From Harmonia axyridis (lineage: Eukaryota; Arthropoda; Insecta; Coleoptera; Coccinellidae), in assembly GCF_914767665.1 (NCBI RefSeq), contig NC_059501.1:6202501-6266500 (forward strand): a DNA stretch of 64,000 nucleotides, written 5' to 3'. The notes beneath the pieces are model-generated. The model made no database searches. It was not told where the DNA came from and was given only the letters and a program-made list of their open reading frames with translations. This document shows positions 34,478 to 46,647 of this stretch, piece after piece. A program made the translations under genes and the position numbers. The first letter of the stretch is position 1, and each line of letters begins with the position of its first letter.

Positions 34478-36016
34478 AAGATTTTGAAAATGAATACTAG
34501 AAGAATTGAGGTATGTACTGACTTTTTGATAATCGTTGAGAACTCTACATAAACTCTACTGGTCGTTGATAAAATTGTGAAGAGAAATCGGTGTATAGGT
34601 ATAAATGAAAAAACTTTGTTGAAAATCGAGCTAAATCCTAATGTATTCCTCATTCATGCTGATGCAAGGTTATAGTACCTCGTATCACATTTAATAAGAA
34701 CGAGAAGCTTTCTGCAAAAGATCATTTCAAATAATTACACATTCAATTCGAACCAACCTGTTTTATGTGGAATCCAACAATTTGAAAGTAATAATATAAA
34801 CGAACATGAAATGAAGATAAAAATGGTCGATAAAAGAGGCTGTCTCATACATAGTAATTTTTCATTGTATTGTATTCTCGAATTATAATTGCCTTTAGTT
34901 ATGTCCAAATCATTTGGTAAATGAATATATCGAAGATCACACCTTTTAGATACTCTAACTATTCCCACTAAAAAAGACAATCAATTCCAGTAATGGTAAA
35001 CATAACAAACATGAACATAATATCATTAGATACACTCATCAAAGTTCTTGTAAACGTATCGTCCGTGGAAAGTGAATTGTGACTGCCCCAAGTACACACC
35101 CTTGAGGTACTCCTCACAATTTTATTCCTGCCAAAGTGGTGAAAATTTTCCGTCGTTATCTCCAACCTAACCTATCCCAACCTCGCGAAGATAAAGAAGA
35201 ACGTTCTCGAGTTTCGTCAGTCCATTCCGTATATATACAATTTAATCGACGATGGCCGATAAATTGCATTCATATCTAATTTCCCGTCATAAAGTTTATG
35301 AACGGGCATAAATATGTAATTTTATGGTTTCATCAGTATTCAGTATTTGTATCGGTCGTATCGTTAACTGGTACTTAATTGAGGGGAATGGTACTTGGTC
35401 TGTTTATGCAGATGGGCTCGGATTAACCGAATTAGCCGATTTGTTTATAGCGGAGGGGATAAATTGCGAGTTCAGTGAAAGTTGTCCGGTCGGACGGCAG
35501 GTCCGCGCGCGGGGTCGTCCTTTAGTGTGTGACGTGGGGTTCGCCTTTACGATTTGTGGTGACGTTTTTTACTGAAAAACTGAATTTATTGATTACAGTT
35601 TCATTTAAATGTATTGAAATTTGTGTAATTTGGAAAAAGTATAACAATTTGAGTATATCTAAGGAGTAAACTTTGACTTTAGTGGCGAAATTTGACAATT
35701 TTATCTTCAAAAAGTACTTTTCGCCAAATAAAACTATTTCTACTGCAAACGATTCAAACTATGAAATTTTTGCAGCATGGATGAATAATTCACATTGTTA
35801 TATTGCATTACTTATGTGAATTGGTAGCCAAACTAAATCTAGACAGTTCATTTCAGGATTTAGGAGGAAATGAGATTGTAATCGAAAATCGTTATTTATT
35901 TAAAAAAATCCTAGAAATATGATAATGTAAATTATGATTCCAGAAAAAATAATATGTGTACTTCATAGTTACGGTACATTCACCAACTCCAACTTTACAT
36001 AACATAATGTAAAGTT

Positions 36017-36050
36017 AAGTAAAAGCTATACTTTAGTATAGCTTTTACTT
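36017..36050. repeat. perfect hairpin, 16-bp arms, 2-nt loop
   Basis: AAGTAAAAGCTATACT at 36017-36032 and exact complement at 36035-36050. Confidence 0.85.
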
Positions 36051-36066
36051 CTAGGGATACCATGTA

Positions 36067-36692
36067 CAGGGTGTCCGAAATTCAACTCTCACTAAGAGCA
36101 TCTCGATTATCGAGAACTAAAGAGAGAATTTCGAGAAATATGATCCGATATCTTTCTTCGAAATAATAATATATCAGAGAGCAGATTATGGATATCTTGA
36201 CGTTATTTTCAGTGATTTTTGTTGTTTATCTGATTTTAATCATCAGATCATAAAAAATGATTACTGTTTTAGAGATATAGAGGAGATTTGGTATTTTTCG
36301 AATACCCTATAATTTTCATCTCAGTTTTTATCGCAGATTCATCGAAAGCATCTCGTTATCGGTTTTCCATAAATTTCATCCATTTCAAAAATTATTTTGA
36401 TGGGCACCTTATATTATATAGAATTATTTTTTTTTATTTCAAAATTTAATTCTTTTATGTTTATTGTATAATTTCAAAAAAACCTCGAAGAGAAACCAAA
36501 ATATAACGAAATATTTGAAAAAGTCATTTTTCAGAAACGCCCTTTGTAACTCGACAGCGAATCAAGACATTTATGATCTGCTTTTTGATGTCTTATAAAT
36601 TCGAAAGAGAGATCAGGGGTCCTTGAAAGTTTTTCCTCCGAGTCTTATAGTTCTCGAGATGCTTTCAGTGAGCATCGAAATTGAGACACCTT
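36067..36692. mobile_element. MITE-like element with 45-bp inverted ends
   Basis: Left end CAGGGTGTCC...CTCACTAAGAGCATCTCG and GAGAACTA; right end, read on the complement, GGTGTCTCAATTTC...GCTCACTGAAAGCATCTCG and GAGAACTA. Roughly 625 bp, AT-rich, no coding capacity. No target duplication is certain. Confidence 0.7.
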
Positions 36693-37917
36693 CAATTTTT
36701 ATTTGAATTTTTTGTCACGTTTCATTCGGTCGTGAGCTTACAAAAATAATTTTTTCATGCTCGGCATTGCTGACGTTTGCAGAAAAAAGGCACTAAATGT
36801 ATTCAGACAAGAAGATTTAAAACTTTTTGGACAGACAAAGTGATAATATCTCAAATATTTCAAATTCTTCCCAATCTTAATGCAATTCTTGATATCCTCA
36901 TAGTCAGAACAGGAAGTTCTACACAATTCAAACTTGATTTCCCAATCCGAACACCGTTCCATATATACCTAAAACGAACATTTCCAACTTCTAATCTCAG
37001 CCCCATTCACCGATACACCGGCGTCCGTCTACCCCTCTTTGAATCACCCTTAAATTCATTAGAATACGTATCATCCAACCCTTACAGTCCCTACCTTCGT
37101 GTCTTTGATAACCTATCTCCGGGCATTATTAACGACAAAGACGGGTCGTTGCGGATGTGCCGATACTGCCCTGAAGATAAGATACCGGGGCAGAAACGTG
37201 GCACGGGGAGAGCACAATGGAATCCGAGAGACAAAACGCAGAGGGGGGTGCACACCGTCATGGCGGAACCGAGCCAGTTGCCATGGCTACGAGGACCCTT
37301 AGCGGCGGGGTTGATGCACCACCCCTTCCAGGGCCGTACTAGCGGGGGTTCACCTGAATTTACGGCCCGGAATGGATTTATAATGGAACTAAAGGCGTAT
37401 ATATCGGATGTTGCAATTTCGGAATTTGCTACAGTTGTTACAGGGCGGGAGGGGGTTGATGGAATTGGTATATTAGGGATATTTGGATTATGGTGCTTTA
37501 TGGTGATGATGTCGTTTGTTACCAAGTGCGTTTCTTCCTTCTGGTGCTTCGTTTTATTGTGTTGGCAGTCGTGTTGTAGCTATGATTGTAGCAGCTTGAA
37601 ACAAGTCTTCTTAAGTTTTGTAACTTCGTAGTTATGGGGTTTTTCTTCTGTAGGACTTCTTAGAGCATCACTTTTAATGCTTTAAGGTGTATTTACTTCC
37701 AACTTTATCTTGCGTTTGGATGTGTGGATTCTTCATTTTGAAGGATACACCTACCTATACGAAAAAAATCAAGATTAGTACATACCTTTCCATAATAGAT
37801 TATAGAAACATATAGTTCTAGAAAAAATTGTAGAATATTGTTTTTCTGGACATGATTATTTATTAGAATAAGAACTTGGACAAATACGCTCGTTTGAATG
37901 AATGAACTAGTAACATA
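36693..37917. promoter_or_regulatory. unique block, candidate regulatory
   Basis: The 284-codon plus frame 36777-37631 has a biased composition, no domain and antisense open frames across its middle, so it is not called as a gene. Block 37120-37400 is GC-rich with a TTTACGGC at 37359-37366 and a GCCATGG core. Confidence 0.35.
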
Positions 37918-38478
37918 TTTTCTCTATTACAGTATCGTAATAACTGATGAGATCATTACAGTACTAAAAACAGTGCTGTAATGAACTATTTACAGCATTG
38001 GTTTCAGTTATATTTTTCGTTTTGTGGTTGACTAGACTGATTTCCGATCCTATCAAATTTCAAAACATCTCAATTGTCAATATAATATAATTTGGATATA
38101 GTGAAATGATTTGTAATATTATTCGCAATTTCTCTCAATTCTGATGGTGTTGAATCGATTTCGTCAGACATAATTCACGAATTTAATGCGTAATTATAAA
38201 TTATTTCAAATTTCAAAACGTACGATTTTAATTCAAATTCCGTAATCTGTCAATTTTCGTCACACCATAAACTGCCAATATACAATACAAAAGTCACTAG
38301 GATGTATAATATCAATTTTTCATTGAAATTCAACAGTATTTCACAAAACTTGACTGAAATAGAGAGAATATCGTCTAATATTCGTTGCAGAAAGCAATTC
38401 CAACACTCATGCGTTCGAAAACTTCACATTCGTGTTGGAATAGGAGCCCATTCTGCAACTTATTTCAGAATATACTAT
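37918..38478 (+). repeat. dispersed repeat family D, copy 1
   Basis: Starts TCTCTATTACAGTATCGTAA, then CAGTACTAAAAACAGTG, and ends GGAGCCCATTCTGCAACTT...TCAGAATATACTAT. Matches copies at 42479-43017 and 55512-55880 over their length and in the same orientation. No coding capacity; likely a non-autonomous DNA element. Confidence 0.85.
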
Positions 38479-38540
38479 TTGAACATTATTGAAGGAAATT
38501 GAACACTACTACTATTATTATGCGAATTGTTAGCTTTATA

Positions 38541-38867
38541 AGCGGTGTTTCTTTTAGAGCTATAGAACTTTAAATTGCAATAAAACAACGATTGATTATT
38601 CGATTGACATGAATTTCATTTATCCGCAAGATAATCTTGTGGCATTACATTTTAAATATGATTTCTGGCATATGACCGCCTCGGCTGGCTCGGATGTAGT
38701 CCAATCTGGACGTCCAATTTTCGATGACTTTTTCCAACATTTGTGGCCGTATATCGACAATAACAAGGCGAATGTTGTCTTCCAAATGGTCAAGGGTTTG
38801 TGGCTTATCCGCATAGACCAATGACTTAACATAGTCCCACAGAAAGTAGTCTAGCGATGTTAAATCA
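38541..38867 (-). mobile_element. DD41D mariner 3' fragment
   Basis: The 3' inverted repeat AGCGGTGTTTCTTTTAGAGC follows TA (38539-38540). The minus strand encodes LTSLDYFLWDYVKSLVYADKP through RPQMLEKVIENW to MPEIIFKM. It breaks off at TTAAATCA, before the catalytic core. It keeps the exact terminus that the copy at 3.1 kb lost. Confidence 0.88.
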
Positions 38868-39356
38868 ATTATAAATAGAGTAGAATGTTGTACTACAGAG
38901 CCAATTTTCAAAACCCTGTTACTTATTTATTCTTCTCTTACGCCATTAGTTCTTGGATTTTTTTGAACCATCTAGTCTATTATTAAAAATTACTGATCCC
39001 AGAATAGAGCCGGCCCTGTCCTCAAACCGCCCAAAACCCCCCGCCCCCCGGCTCCATCACGGTACGCCACGTCGAAGGAACCGAGTTCGGACTGGTTGTA
39101 AATCAACGGCAGGACTACGAACACGTCAGCCGGTCGTGATTTACCGCCCTGTTCAGAATTTCTAATTAATCCCCGGATTGTTCCATAAAGTCATTAGGGG
39201 TGGGTTTTGCGGGGTACGAAGGCGAGGGGGATGAACAGAATTTAGGAAAAAGGGCGACGGTTCGCGGAAATTCAGCATCGGAATTGCCGCAAGAACGATG
39301 GCGTTTTTGGGAGATATCGGAAGTTTTTGGCACTGCCCTGGACAAAATTGGTGAAA
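38868..39356. promoter_or_regulatory. GC-rich unique island
   Basis: 39000-39340 contains CCCCCCGCCCCCCGG, GATTTACCGCCC and homeodomain-type AATTAATCC. It leads directly into the 5S rRNA-like fragment. No coding motif. Confidence 0.3.
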
Positions 39357-39415
39357 TCGAGATCAAGAAGGTTAGCAGCGTTGAACGCGGTCAGTGTCTG
39401 GATGGGTGACCGCTG
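39357..39415 (+). pseudogene. 5S rRNA-derived fragment
   Basis: TTAGCAGCGTT, GAACGCGGTCAGTGTCTGGA and TGGATGGGTGACCGCTGTGTT reproduce in order the middle and 3' half of eukaryotic 5S rRNA (TTAAGCAGCGTCGGGCGCGG, TAGTACTTGGATGGGTGACC). The internal control C-box (TGGATGGGTGACC) is intact and the A-box region is altered. The 5' third and 3' end are missing, so this is a pseudogene or a piece of a 5S-derived SINE, not a functional gene. Confidence 0.65.
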
Positions 39416-39879
39416 TGTTAAATATATATATTTACATAGTGTTCGAAAAACTTTAGTTCGGTCAGTTTTTATGAAAACGGACTATTTACTCATTGCTCTA
39501 AATTTTTTACAGAAATAATGCTACACCACTGAGATTCTTCAAACTAAAAGTAATTTTCAAATTGCTCGTTCGACAAACAATCTTTGATGCCTTTTCCCGT
39601 ATGGGCTTCTTTTTGTTTTTCTGCAAAAAAAATTCTCAATACATTATCAAGAGCTATCTAATAATGAATAATTTATCAAAGAAATGCGAAATACGTACTC
39701 GTTATGATGTTAGATGTTTTATTTTTTTTTGTATAAAATCGGCGCCCCATACGAAAAAATAATCAGAAATTTTTGCCACAAATAGAACGAGGAATTCAAA
39801 AATGATTTTAAGCTCAGCAGTGTTCGGTTTTTTTCTTTCAAAACTTTCAAAAAGATTTTTTTTTCAACAATTCAACTGT
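39416..39879. other. AT-rich non-coding
   Basis: No element recognised; short frames without motifs. Confidence 0.35.
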
Positions 39880-41190
39880 TCAGTCCTATCTTGGCTGATG
39901 GCACTGAATTGGTTTGTGTTCATTTCTCAATGAACCACGAAGCATTTACAGCTGTCAATAATGAGAATTTTATATTAAAATTTAGACGTTTCAATGTAAA
40001 CAAGATATTATCGATGAGGAAGCAATATTATCGAAGGTAATAGCACGGGTATTTCAAATATTATCGATTTTTTCTTTTCCACGAAACCTTATTCATTTGG
40101 CTAAAATATGGAAATAAACCGCTTGATTTTATCTATATTCGGTTTGTTTGAATATTTTCGCCTCAAATAAACAAGTTTGAGTGATGGAAATAAAAAATTA
40201 CCTTATAAAATTTGAAGAACGAGTTGTATTTGAGAAGATTATTTTTTTCAGCAATTTAAATGTTCAATCTTCTCTTGGGTGATGACTTGGAACCTTTTTG
40301 TGATCATTTTTCAATGATGCACTTTAAGCTGTCAATAATGACGATTTCAAAGTAAACTTTTGACGTTTCAATGTATACAAGGTATTATCCATGAGGAGGT
40401 AGTATTATCGTAGGTAATTGCACAAGTGCATCAAAATTACCGATAATTTTGCATGACAGCGTGTTGTCATAAAAACTGCATGAGTTCATTTTCATTTTTG
40501 GAGAAAGAGCCCGACACCGAAGGTGGAGGGCTCTTTCTCCAAAAATGAAAATGACCGAATGCAGTTTTTCAAAGAAAACACGCTGGAATGCGAAATTATC
40601 CGGTCATTTTGATGCACGAGTGTAATTCGGGGGAATATTTCCCGAATAAACTGTTACATCACTTGTCAAACTGATGTAGAATGGAATTGCCATAGATTCG
40701 AACTGTGTAAGATGCATAGAAACTATGCATCTATGAACAGAACAATTATCGCAGTGCAGTTTCGCTTCCTACAATGCAATTATCGCTGTAATTTTCGATA
40801 ATTGTTCTCCATATACATAGAATTTTTGACAGGAGGGAAATATTCGTAAGTAATTGCACAAGTGCATCAAAATTACCGATAATTTTGCATGACAGCCTGT
40901 TGTCATAAAAACTGCATGAGTTCATTTTCATTTTTGGAGAAATTATCCGGTCATTTAATGCACGAGTGTAATTCGGGGGAATATTTCCCGAATAAACTGT
41001 TAACTTGTCAAAGTGACATAGATTCCATAGATTCGAACTGTGTAAGATGCATGGAAACTATGCATCTATGAACAGAACAATTATCGCAGTGCTGTTTCGC
41101 TTCCTACGATGCAATTATCGCTCTAATTTTCGATAATTGCTCTCCATATACATAAAATTTTTGACAGGAGGGAAATATTCAGTAGGTATA
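39880..41190 (+). repeat. array of three related repeat units
   Basis: The first unit (about 39880-40090) and second unit (about 40255-40420) share AGCTGTCAATAATGA, GACGTTTCAATGTA and TATTATCGWAGGTAAT-type text. From 40418 the unit with a foldback is repeated at 40851-41190, about 433 bp later, with GGGGGAATATTTCCCGAATA and GATTCGAACTGTGTAAGATG in both. Unit 3 lacks part of the foldback. Confidence 0.8.
40418..40623. mobile_element. long foldback element, about 205 bp
   Basis: The inner arms 40486-40512 and 40528-40554 are exact complements (27 bp) around a 15-nt loop GACACCGAAGGTGGA. Outer pairs include AAAAACTGCAT with ATGCAGTTTTT and CAGCGTGTT with AACACGCTG. The outermost pair is GCACAAGTGCATCAAAAT with ATTTTGATGCACGAGTG. 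The copy at 40851-40978 keeps the left arm and the last part of the right arm only. Confidence 0.88.
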
Positions 41191-42478
41191 ATCCCGAATG
41201 ATTGGCTGGAATTATGCATTGCTATTAATTGGAATCGCCAAAATGTCAGATTTTGACATTGAAAAAAATAATCATTAAAAATATCGGTAATTGAACCAAC
41301 ACCTCCGCCTAGCGTTGTAGTCTCTCGCCAAGTCAGACCATAAACTCTAATAACAAAAATCTCATTATTCCATCGATTTCGCAACATTCTCCAATCGACA
41401 TACCCAACATTACCGCCAAGATGCACCTATCGATTTTTTTTCAGTAACCATCCCGCAGGTAATTAAATAACAAGAAACGTAGGTATATATGCGTATCCTT
41501 GACGCCGAAACCGACAACGTCCTCTTGGAGGCAGCAGAGATCGAAAATGGCTTCCTCGACAGTCTGGCATAAATTCTGAACCGATATCATCTATAGAGGT
41601 TGTTTTCCATTTCAAGAATGGAACTCGGTTTATTTACATAATGTCCGTTCTTGGATCTTGGATCTATACGCGAAATACCGCGTCTTGAATTATTGCAAAC
41701 GAAACGGCGAGACGTCGTCTTGTTTTCACGTGAGTGATGTCGTGGGCTGGACGTTGTTGCCGCTAGTTTTTTCTTTTTTTTTTTTTTTCAAAAACCTTGT
41801 CGTGGGAGAATTCCTTGTCGCTCTGGCGTTGCGTCTAGATAGCCTTGGAAATTGAAGTGAAGGTGTTGTTAACACGTTCAACTGAAATAAATGTCGTGTG
41901 AGGTTTTTGGTTCCGAAAACGACTACTTTGGTTTTGCTTTGCTTCGACTAGTTTTTTTTTAAACGTTGGTTCCCGGATTAGATCTGTCTATCTATGTATG
42001 TCTACATAATCAATATTTGCTGTCAATCGTAGAAAAACTAATAAATTCAACATTTTCGAGAATACTTTGAAATGCTATATTCATTACGTATCAGATATAC
42101 GAATTGCAATAATGGTCCTGTCGATGAAGATATGAAAATATTTGAACAGTCGTAATGTTATTTTTAAGATGTATTGAAGTAATATTTGTATAATCATTGT
42201 AGAGCCCTGAGGATGATTTTAGACTGAAATAGAAACTAGACCTGTTTGTTTTAAGAAATACTTTCATTATAGTAACCTGACCTTCCCGTTCAAACGCTCA
42301 ATTATTTGAAAACAAAGGTTATTTTAATATTACAATGTTTTGCTACAGGAAACGATGTATTATTGCATCTATGCAATCTTTCCATCAATACAATTCTATT
42401 TTAGAAAATACACGTCACAGCATTCCTCCGTAAGATGCGTCGTACAATTTGCATATTATCTCCTATATGTAATTGATT
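41191..42478. other. non-coding, no element recognised
   Basis: AT-rich unique sequence with a balanced block 41270-41560. No motif in the short frames. Confidence 0.35.
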
Positions 42479-43017
42479 TTCTCTATTTCAGTATCGTAAT
42501 GAGTTCATTACAGTACTAAAAACAATGCGGTAATGAGTTAATTACTGCATTGTTTTCAGTTACATTTTTCGTTTTGTGGTTGTCAACACCGAGTTTCGAT
42601 CCTATCAATTTTCAACACACGTCAATTGTCAATATAATATCATTTGGATATAGTGAAATGATTTGCAACATTATTCGCAGTTTCTCATATTTCTGGTGAT
42701 GTTAAATCGATTTCGTCAGACATAATTCACGAATTTAATGCGTAATTGTAATTTATTTCAAAACTCGAAGCGTAAGATTCAAATTCAAATTCCGTAATCT
42801 GTCAATTTTCGTAACAGTCACACCAACTGCCAAGATACAATACAAAAGTCACTAGGATGTATAATCTGAATTTTTCATTGAATTTCGACAATATTTCACA
42901 AAACTCGACTGAAATGGAGAAGATATCGTCTAATACTCGTTAAAGAAGACCTTTCCAACATTCGCATTCGTGTTGGAATAGGAGCCCATTCTGCAACTTG
43001 TTTTAGAATATACTATT
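42479..43017 (+). repeat. dispersed repeat family D, copy 2
   Basis: Same start (CTCTATTTCAGTATCGTAAT) and end (GGAGCCCATTCTGCAACTTG) as copies 1 and 3. A hairpin with 16-nt arms at 42519-42534 and 42541-42556 (AAAACAATGCGGTAAT against ATTACTGCATTGTTTT) lies near its start. Confidence 0.85.
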
Positions 43018-44366
43018 CCCATCCAGTTACACAGCAAATCCTGTAACTTCCTTACTCAAACCGTCTACATAGACCCCACGAAGAACTAAAGGTGTAACCA
43101 GACGAGGACGACACGATTTACCCTCGCAATCTTCAACATGTGTTCCAACCCTAATCACGCCGGAATCAAACTTTCGCATAATCAAGTTACCTACGTCTCT
43201 GAAAAGGAAAGACGGATCCCCCAAGCCGATAGGAGGACGAGGGGGAGGCCTGGGGGACCCCGGAACATTCCGCGCACGTATCTTCCCCCTCGTACACGCT
43301 GCAAAAGCAGCCGGTGCACGGTTCGTGACCGTGGATCGTATTAGATCGGAGCCTGCGGATGTTTTCTAACATTCGTCATGACGGGGGCTCTCTTCGGGGC
43401 TCGGACGACCGATTGAATAAAATATAATGACGTTCGAGACTGCCTCGGTACGGCACATTTGTATTCGTCGAGCGCGGCCAGGAAAAGGATTGAGGAATGG
43501 AATCTCCGGGATAACGTCCGCAGAGGACGTGACCGTTCGGTATTGATTGGACGGTGGGTCTTGCCCATAGAGTAATAAAGATAGATGATAGAGGGAGTAT
43601 ACGCAATTTTTACATGTCCCTAATATGGTTAGATTACGTTGTCGGATTGTGATATATTTTCAAAACTACAATTTTATTATATCGTTATGAATGTATATTA
43701 TATTGAATGAAATATATTTATTTGAGTGATTCTCGATTAAATATACAATTTTGAATATTTGGAATCCGATATTTTTCCTGATTGTCGGATTTATAATAAG
43801 CAGAATATTTATTATTATCTGTATCTACCTGCGGAAATCCAAGGTTTGGCAAATTTTGCTCTCCTAGTGTCATCGGTTGTTTCACGCCGTTTGGCGCGCT
43901 TGAAGTTTGTTTCCTAAATTTCTGATATATTCAGGTATTTATTTCAATATATTTTGAGTAAATATGAAACATTGATTCACTATGGGACAGTGCGTTCTTT
44001 GTGGAGAAACTCGCGAGTTGAGTGGAATATCGTATAACTGATATGTTTTCATTTCCGCGCGCTTCATGTCAAATTTGATAGTGCATGTTGGGGACAAAAT
44101 TTGCTTACTGAAACTGACATATGCTTCCTCTATCTATGTTTATTACTCTGAGGTCTTGCCTAGAGGAGATGCGTTGTTAGTACGTTTAATCTTTGTTGGG
44201 GCTCAGCCTGGAGCTCAATTTATTCATTTGTAATGTGGTTGCTGGGTCTTGGTTGTCGCTCGAAACGCTTTTCGCGTTAGATCCGTGAAAAAGTATGAAG
44301 GGGACAAATCTGATGATCGAAGTGGCCAGCTAGTCTTTAGGGGTCCTTTTTACTGAATATTACATA
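43018..44366. promoter_or_regulatory. GC-rich unique island and AT-rich tail
   Basis: 43030-43560 is GC-rich and unique, with open frames on both strands but no family motif. 43600-44366 is AT-rich and unremarkable. Candidate conserved non-coding DNA in the abd-A intron. Confidence 0.3.
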
Positions 44367-45265
44367 GGCGTACAACTTTGCTTCCGCCGTTTTTTTCGAA
44401 ATTCGAGCCTTTATTGTAAAAAACTGGTTGAACATTTAGGATTCAAAGTAGGTATTGTGCATCGCTGGCCACTACTTTCTCTCATTTTTCGGGCAGCGTA
44501 CAAATCCCGCGTTGAAAATGTACTGATCATCTTTTGAAGCGATCTACGAATCGATCTAATTTTTTACTTCTTCATAAAACCGGAAGTGCTGTTCAGCCAG
44601 GCCTGTGCCATTGATCGAAACAAGTGATAGTCCGAGGGAGCAACGTCTGGAGAATACGGCGGGTGGGGTAGGTTTTCCCATTTCATTGTTTCCAAGTATG
44701 TCTTGACCATTTTCGCAACACGGATTCGAGCTTTGTCCTCCTTAATATCACTTTATAATGTCTTATTGCCAATTGTTAATTTGTATGTACATTTCGAGGA
44801 ACGTGAGGGAGTGCAATGGTAGAAACAGCCATTTTGTCTAGGTACTGTTGCATATCTCTCGATGTTTTTTAATGTAATAAATAAAAACTGTGAAAATAAT
44901 GTTATTTAAATGTGAGAATAAATTTTGAATTTAAATGCTCAGCTCAAACGCATTAATTGCGTTCGATAACGATCGTCTGTGATTGTTTCAGTAAGTTTTA
45001 ACAACTCATAATACACTCCGCCGAGCTGGTCCTACCAAATACCGAACATGACCTTGGAACCAGTCAGACCCCTTTCGTCTTTGCCTTGCAAGCAGCTGTT
45101 CACAAGTAAACGGCACCCTATTTCCTTTTTTCTGAATCATTCCCATGACTTCTAGGCGTTTTGAGATGGCTTGTTGCGCCACTCCCAATGATCCTTCCAA
45201 TTCTTGTTGCGTTTGGCGAGAATCTTGATCAAGTAATACCTCCAATTCTGCATCGGATAGTGAAC
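44367..45265 (-). mobile_element. DD34D mariner, third copy, rearranged
   Basis: The 3' inverted repeat GGCGTACAACTTTGCTTCCG follows TA at 44365-44366. The minus strand shows the C-terminal end (VVASDAQ-type, KKLDRFVDRFKR-like remains), then foreign AT-rich sequence at about 44735-44935. It continues with TGDRYRT-type and DAELEVLLDQDSRQTQQELEG, SLGVAQQAISKRLEVMGMIQK. About half the transposase is missing and the 5' end is lost. Confidence 0.8.
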
Positions 45266-46619
45266 CTAACATCAAACATTGTAAAAATGAACTTTTCATT
45301 GGTTTAATGGAAATTGTTTCTTGATACAATGAAAATCCACCAATAGGATAAACGTATTTTCATTGTATAAATGTTTCTGTTCATCAAATCTGTTCGAATC
45401 AAATGAAAGTGGAACAAAACAAATAAACCATAAAATAATATTCATAAACATCACCATTTGGTAATCACGAAAGTAATTTTCGGAATTAACAAGAATCAAT
45501 TAGTACTTACGTTCCTCATTAAGTCTAGATACGGAATTCAATAACAAACCCATCGCCTTATTTGGGCAGCAGCAATAATTCAGCGGATTAGCTCACATAC
45601 AGCGTTCATAAATCATATTCTCGAACAGTATGTGGGTTACAGAACAAAATGCTCCTTCAATTAATTAAAATCAACTTCGTGTTCCGTTACATCCATTCAA
45701 TTATGCCATTTCATTAGGTATTCATTTATTCCGGACTTGTCGAACTAAGACACTAATTTCGCTTTTTAAATAGGTACACAGAGCTCACGCGTGTGATATC
45801 TTTGATAATTCGTCAAGAAAAATCGAAAATTCGTCATTTCTCACGTCCAGAAGTCATAGACTGGATGGAGGAGTTCACTAGTTTGTAATTGTAGATATTG
45901 AAATAAAAAAAATCCAAAAGGGAAGCTCAAAGAACATCGCTCGTCCTACAAACATCATAAGAATAATTCAAATTCAGCAAAACCCATTTGACAACAAAAG
46001 GCCGAAAAATAGGCAACTTGAAATCCATTGACTTTTCTTGAATGAACTCTCCTCAAATTGTATAAAAATCATTGAGCGCAAATTGTAATACATCAGTTTG
46101 AAAATGTAATAAAAACAAAAAAAATCCGGTCACCGAGGTAATTTTTCTTCTTCCAGATGTCATATGCTACGTATCCTTGAGGAAAGTTATTTTTCGAATA
46201 TGAAGGACCTTCTTTTCAATCATCCCCGAAAAAAGCGTGATCAATACCCCCCAAAACGTTTTATTACGCCCTTTCACAACGCATAAACAAGGCTTAAGAC
46301 CGTAACTGTAATATTTTACGATCGTATTACGACAGTTACAACCCCCTACTTTCATGATAAAAAGATATCGGGCAAAGAACCAACGTCACATTCCTCAGAA
46401 CTGTCCAAACCCTTTTTGTCACGGTAAACGAAAGTCGGTCAGCGCCTTACCGTTTTTTAAACCTTTCAAAAAAGGGTTTACAAGTCGCCCGTCACACTTT
46501 GACGTTCAATAAACGGAGAAAGTAGGTCTCGACTTTTTTATTTTTATTACCTTGCAAAAATTCGATTCGACCTTTTGTGCGATCTTGTATTGTGTGAAAC
46601 CCTTTAGATCTACCTTTTG
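45266..46619. other. intron immediately before the homeobox exon
   Basis: AT-rich unique sequence without transposon homology apart from a hairpin (TACAATGAAAAT at 45325-45336 and its complement near 45356-45367). No exon motif, including no YPWM, was seen in any frame. Confidence 0.45.
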
Positions 46620-46647
46620 AATTTACCAGACTTTCTCTTCGTTTCAG
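46620..46647 (+). promoter_or_regulatory. abd-A: 3' splice acceptor of the abd-A intron
   Basis: A pyrimidine-rich run (ctttctcttcgtttcag) ends in AG at 46646-46647, directly before the codons for PNGCPRRRG. This is the only acceptor that places the conserved Hox intron position correctly in frame. Confidence 0.85.

Larger units (their letters stand above)
32649..36066. promoter_or_regulatory. intron with scattered regulatory-like blocks
   Basis: Unique GC-richer blocks lie at 33430-33800 and 35180-35570; the latter has GTCATAAAGTTTATGA and TTTTATGGTTTC, mirror-image posterior-Hox-like cores. Palindromes sit at 34452-34477 and 36017-36050. No coding family is recognised. Confidence 0.35.
1..46647 (+). 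other. sequence 5' of the abd-A homeobox exon, probably mainly its large intron
   Basis: No other Hox exon, YPWM coding motif or intact host gene was recognised on either strand here. Insect abd-A genes typically have a very long intron before the homeobox exon, so this is the expected content. The region mixes transposon relics with GC-richer unique blocks. The exon 1 position cannot be given from this window. Confidence 0.5.

Noticed and set aside
36777..37631. 284-codon open frame on the plus strand
   Set aside because: No domain or family motif, composition changes along its length, and open antisense frames cover its middle. Most likely chance in a GC-richer block.
45863..45888. Possible YPWM/DWM hexapeptide exon (frame reads IDWMEEFTSL)
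   Set aside because: Lacks YPWM and the conserved DRVVCGDFN-type text, and runs into a stop with no donor site.
46617..46647. Upstream in-frame residues before the homeobox exon (MNLPDFLFVS)
   Set aside because: They cover the pyrimidine tract and acceptor AG of the intron, so they are not part of the protein.
1..46647. miR-iab-4/iab-8 hairpin inside the window
   Set aside because: No ACGTATACTGAATGTAT-like sequence was seen on either strand. The locus is expected further upstream of abd-A.
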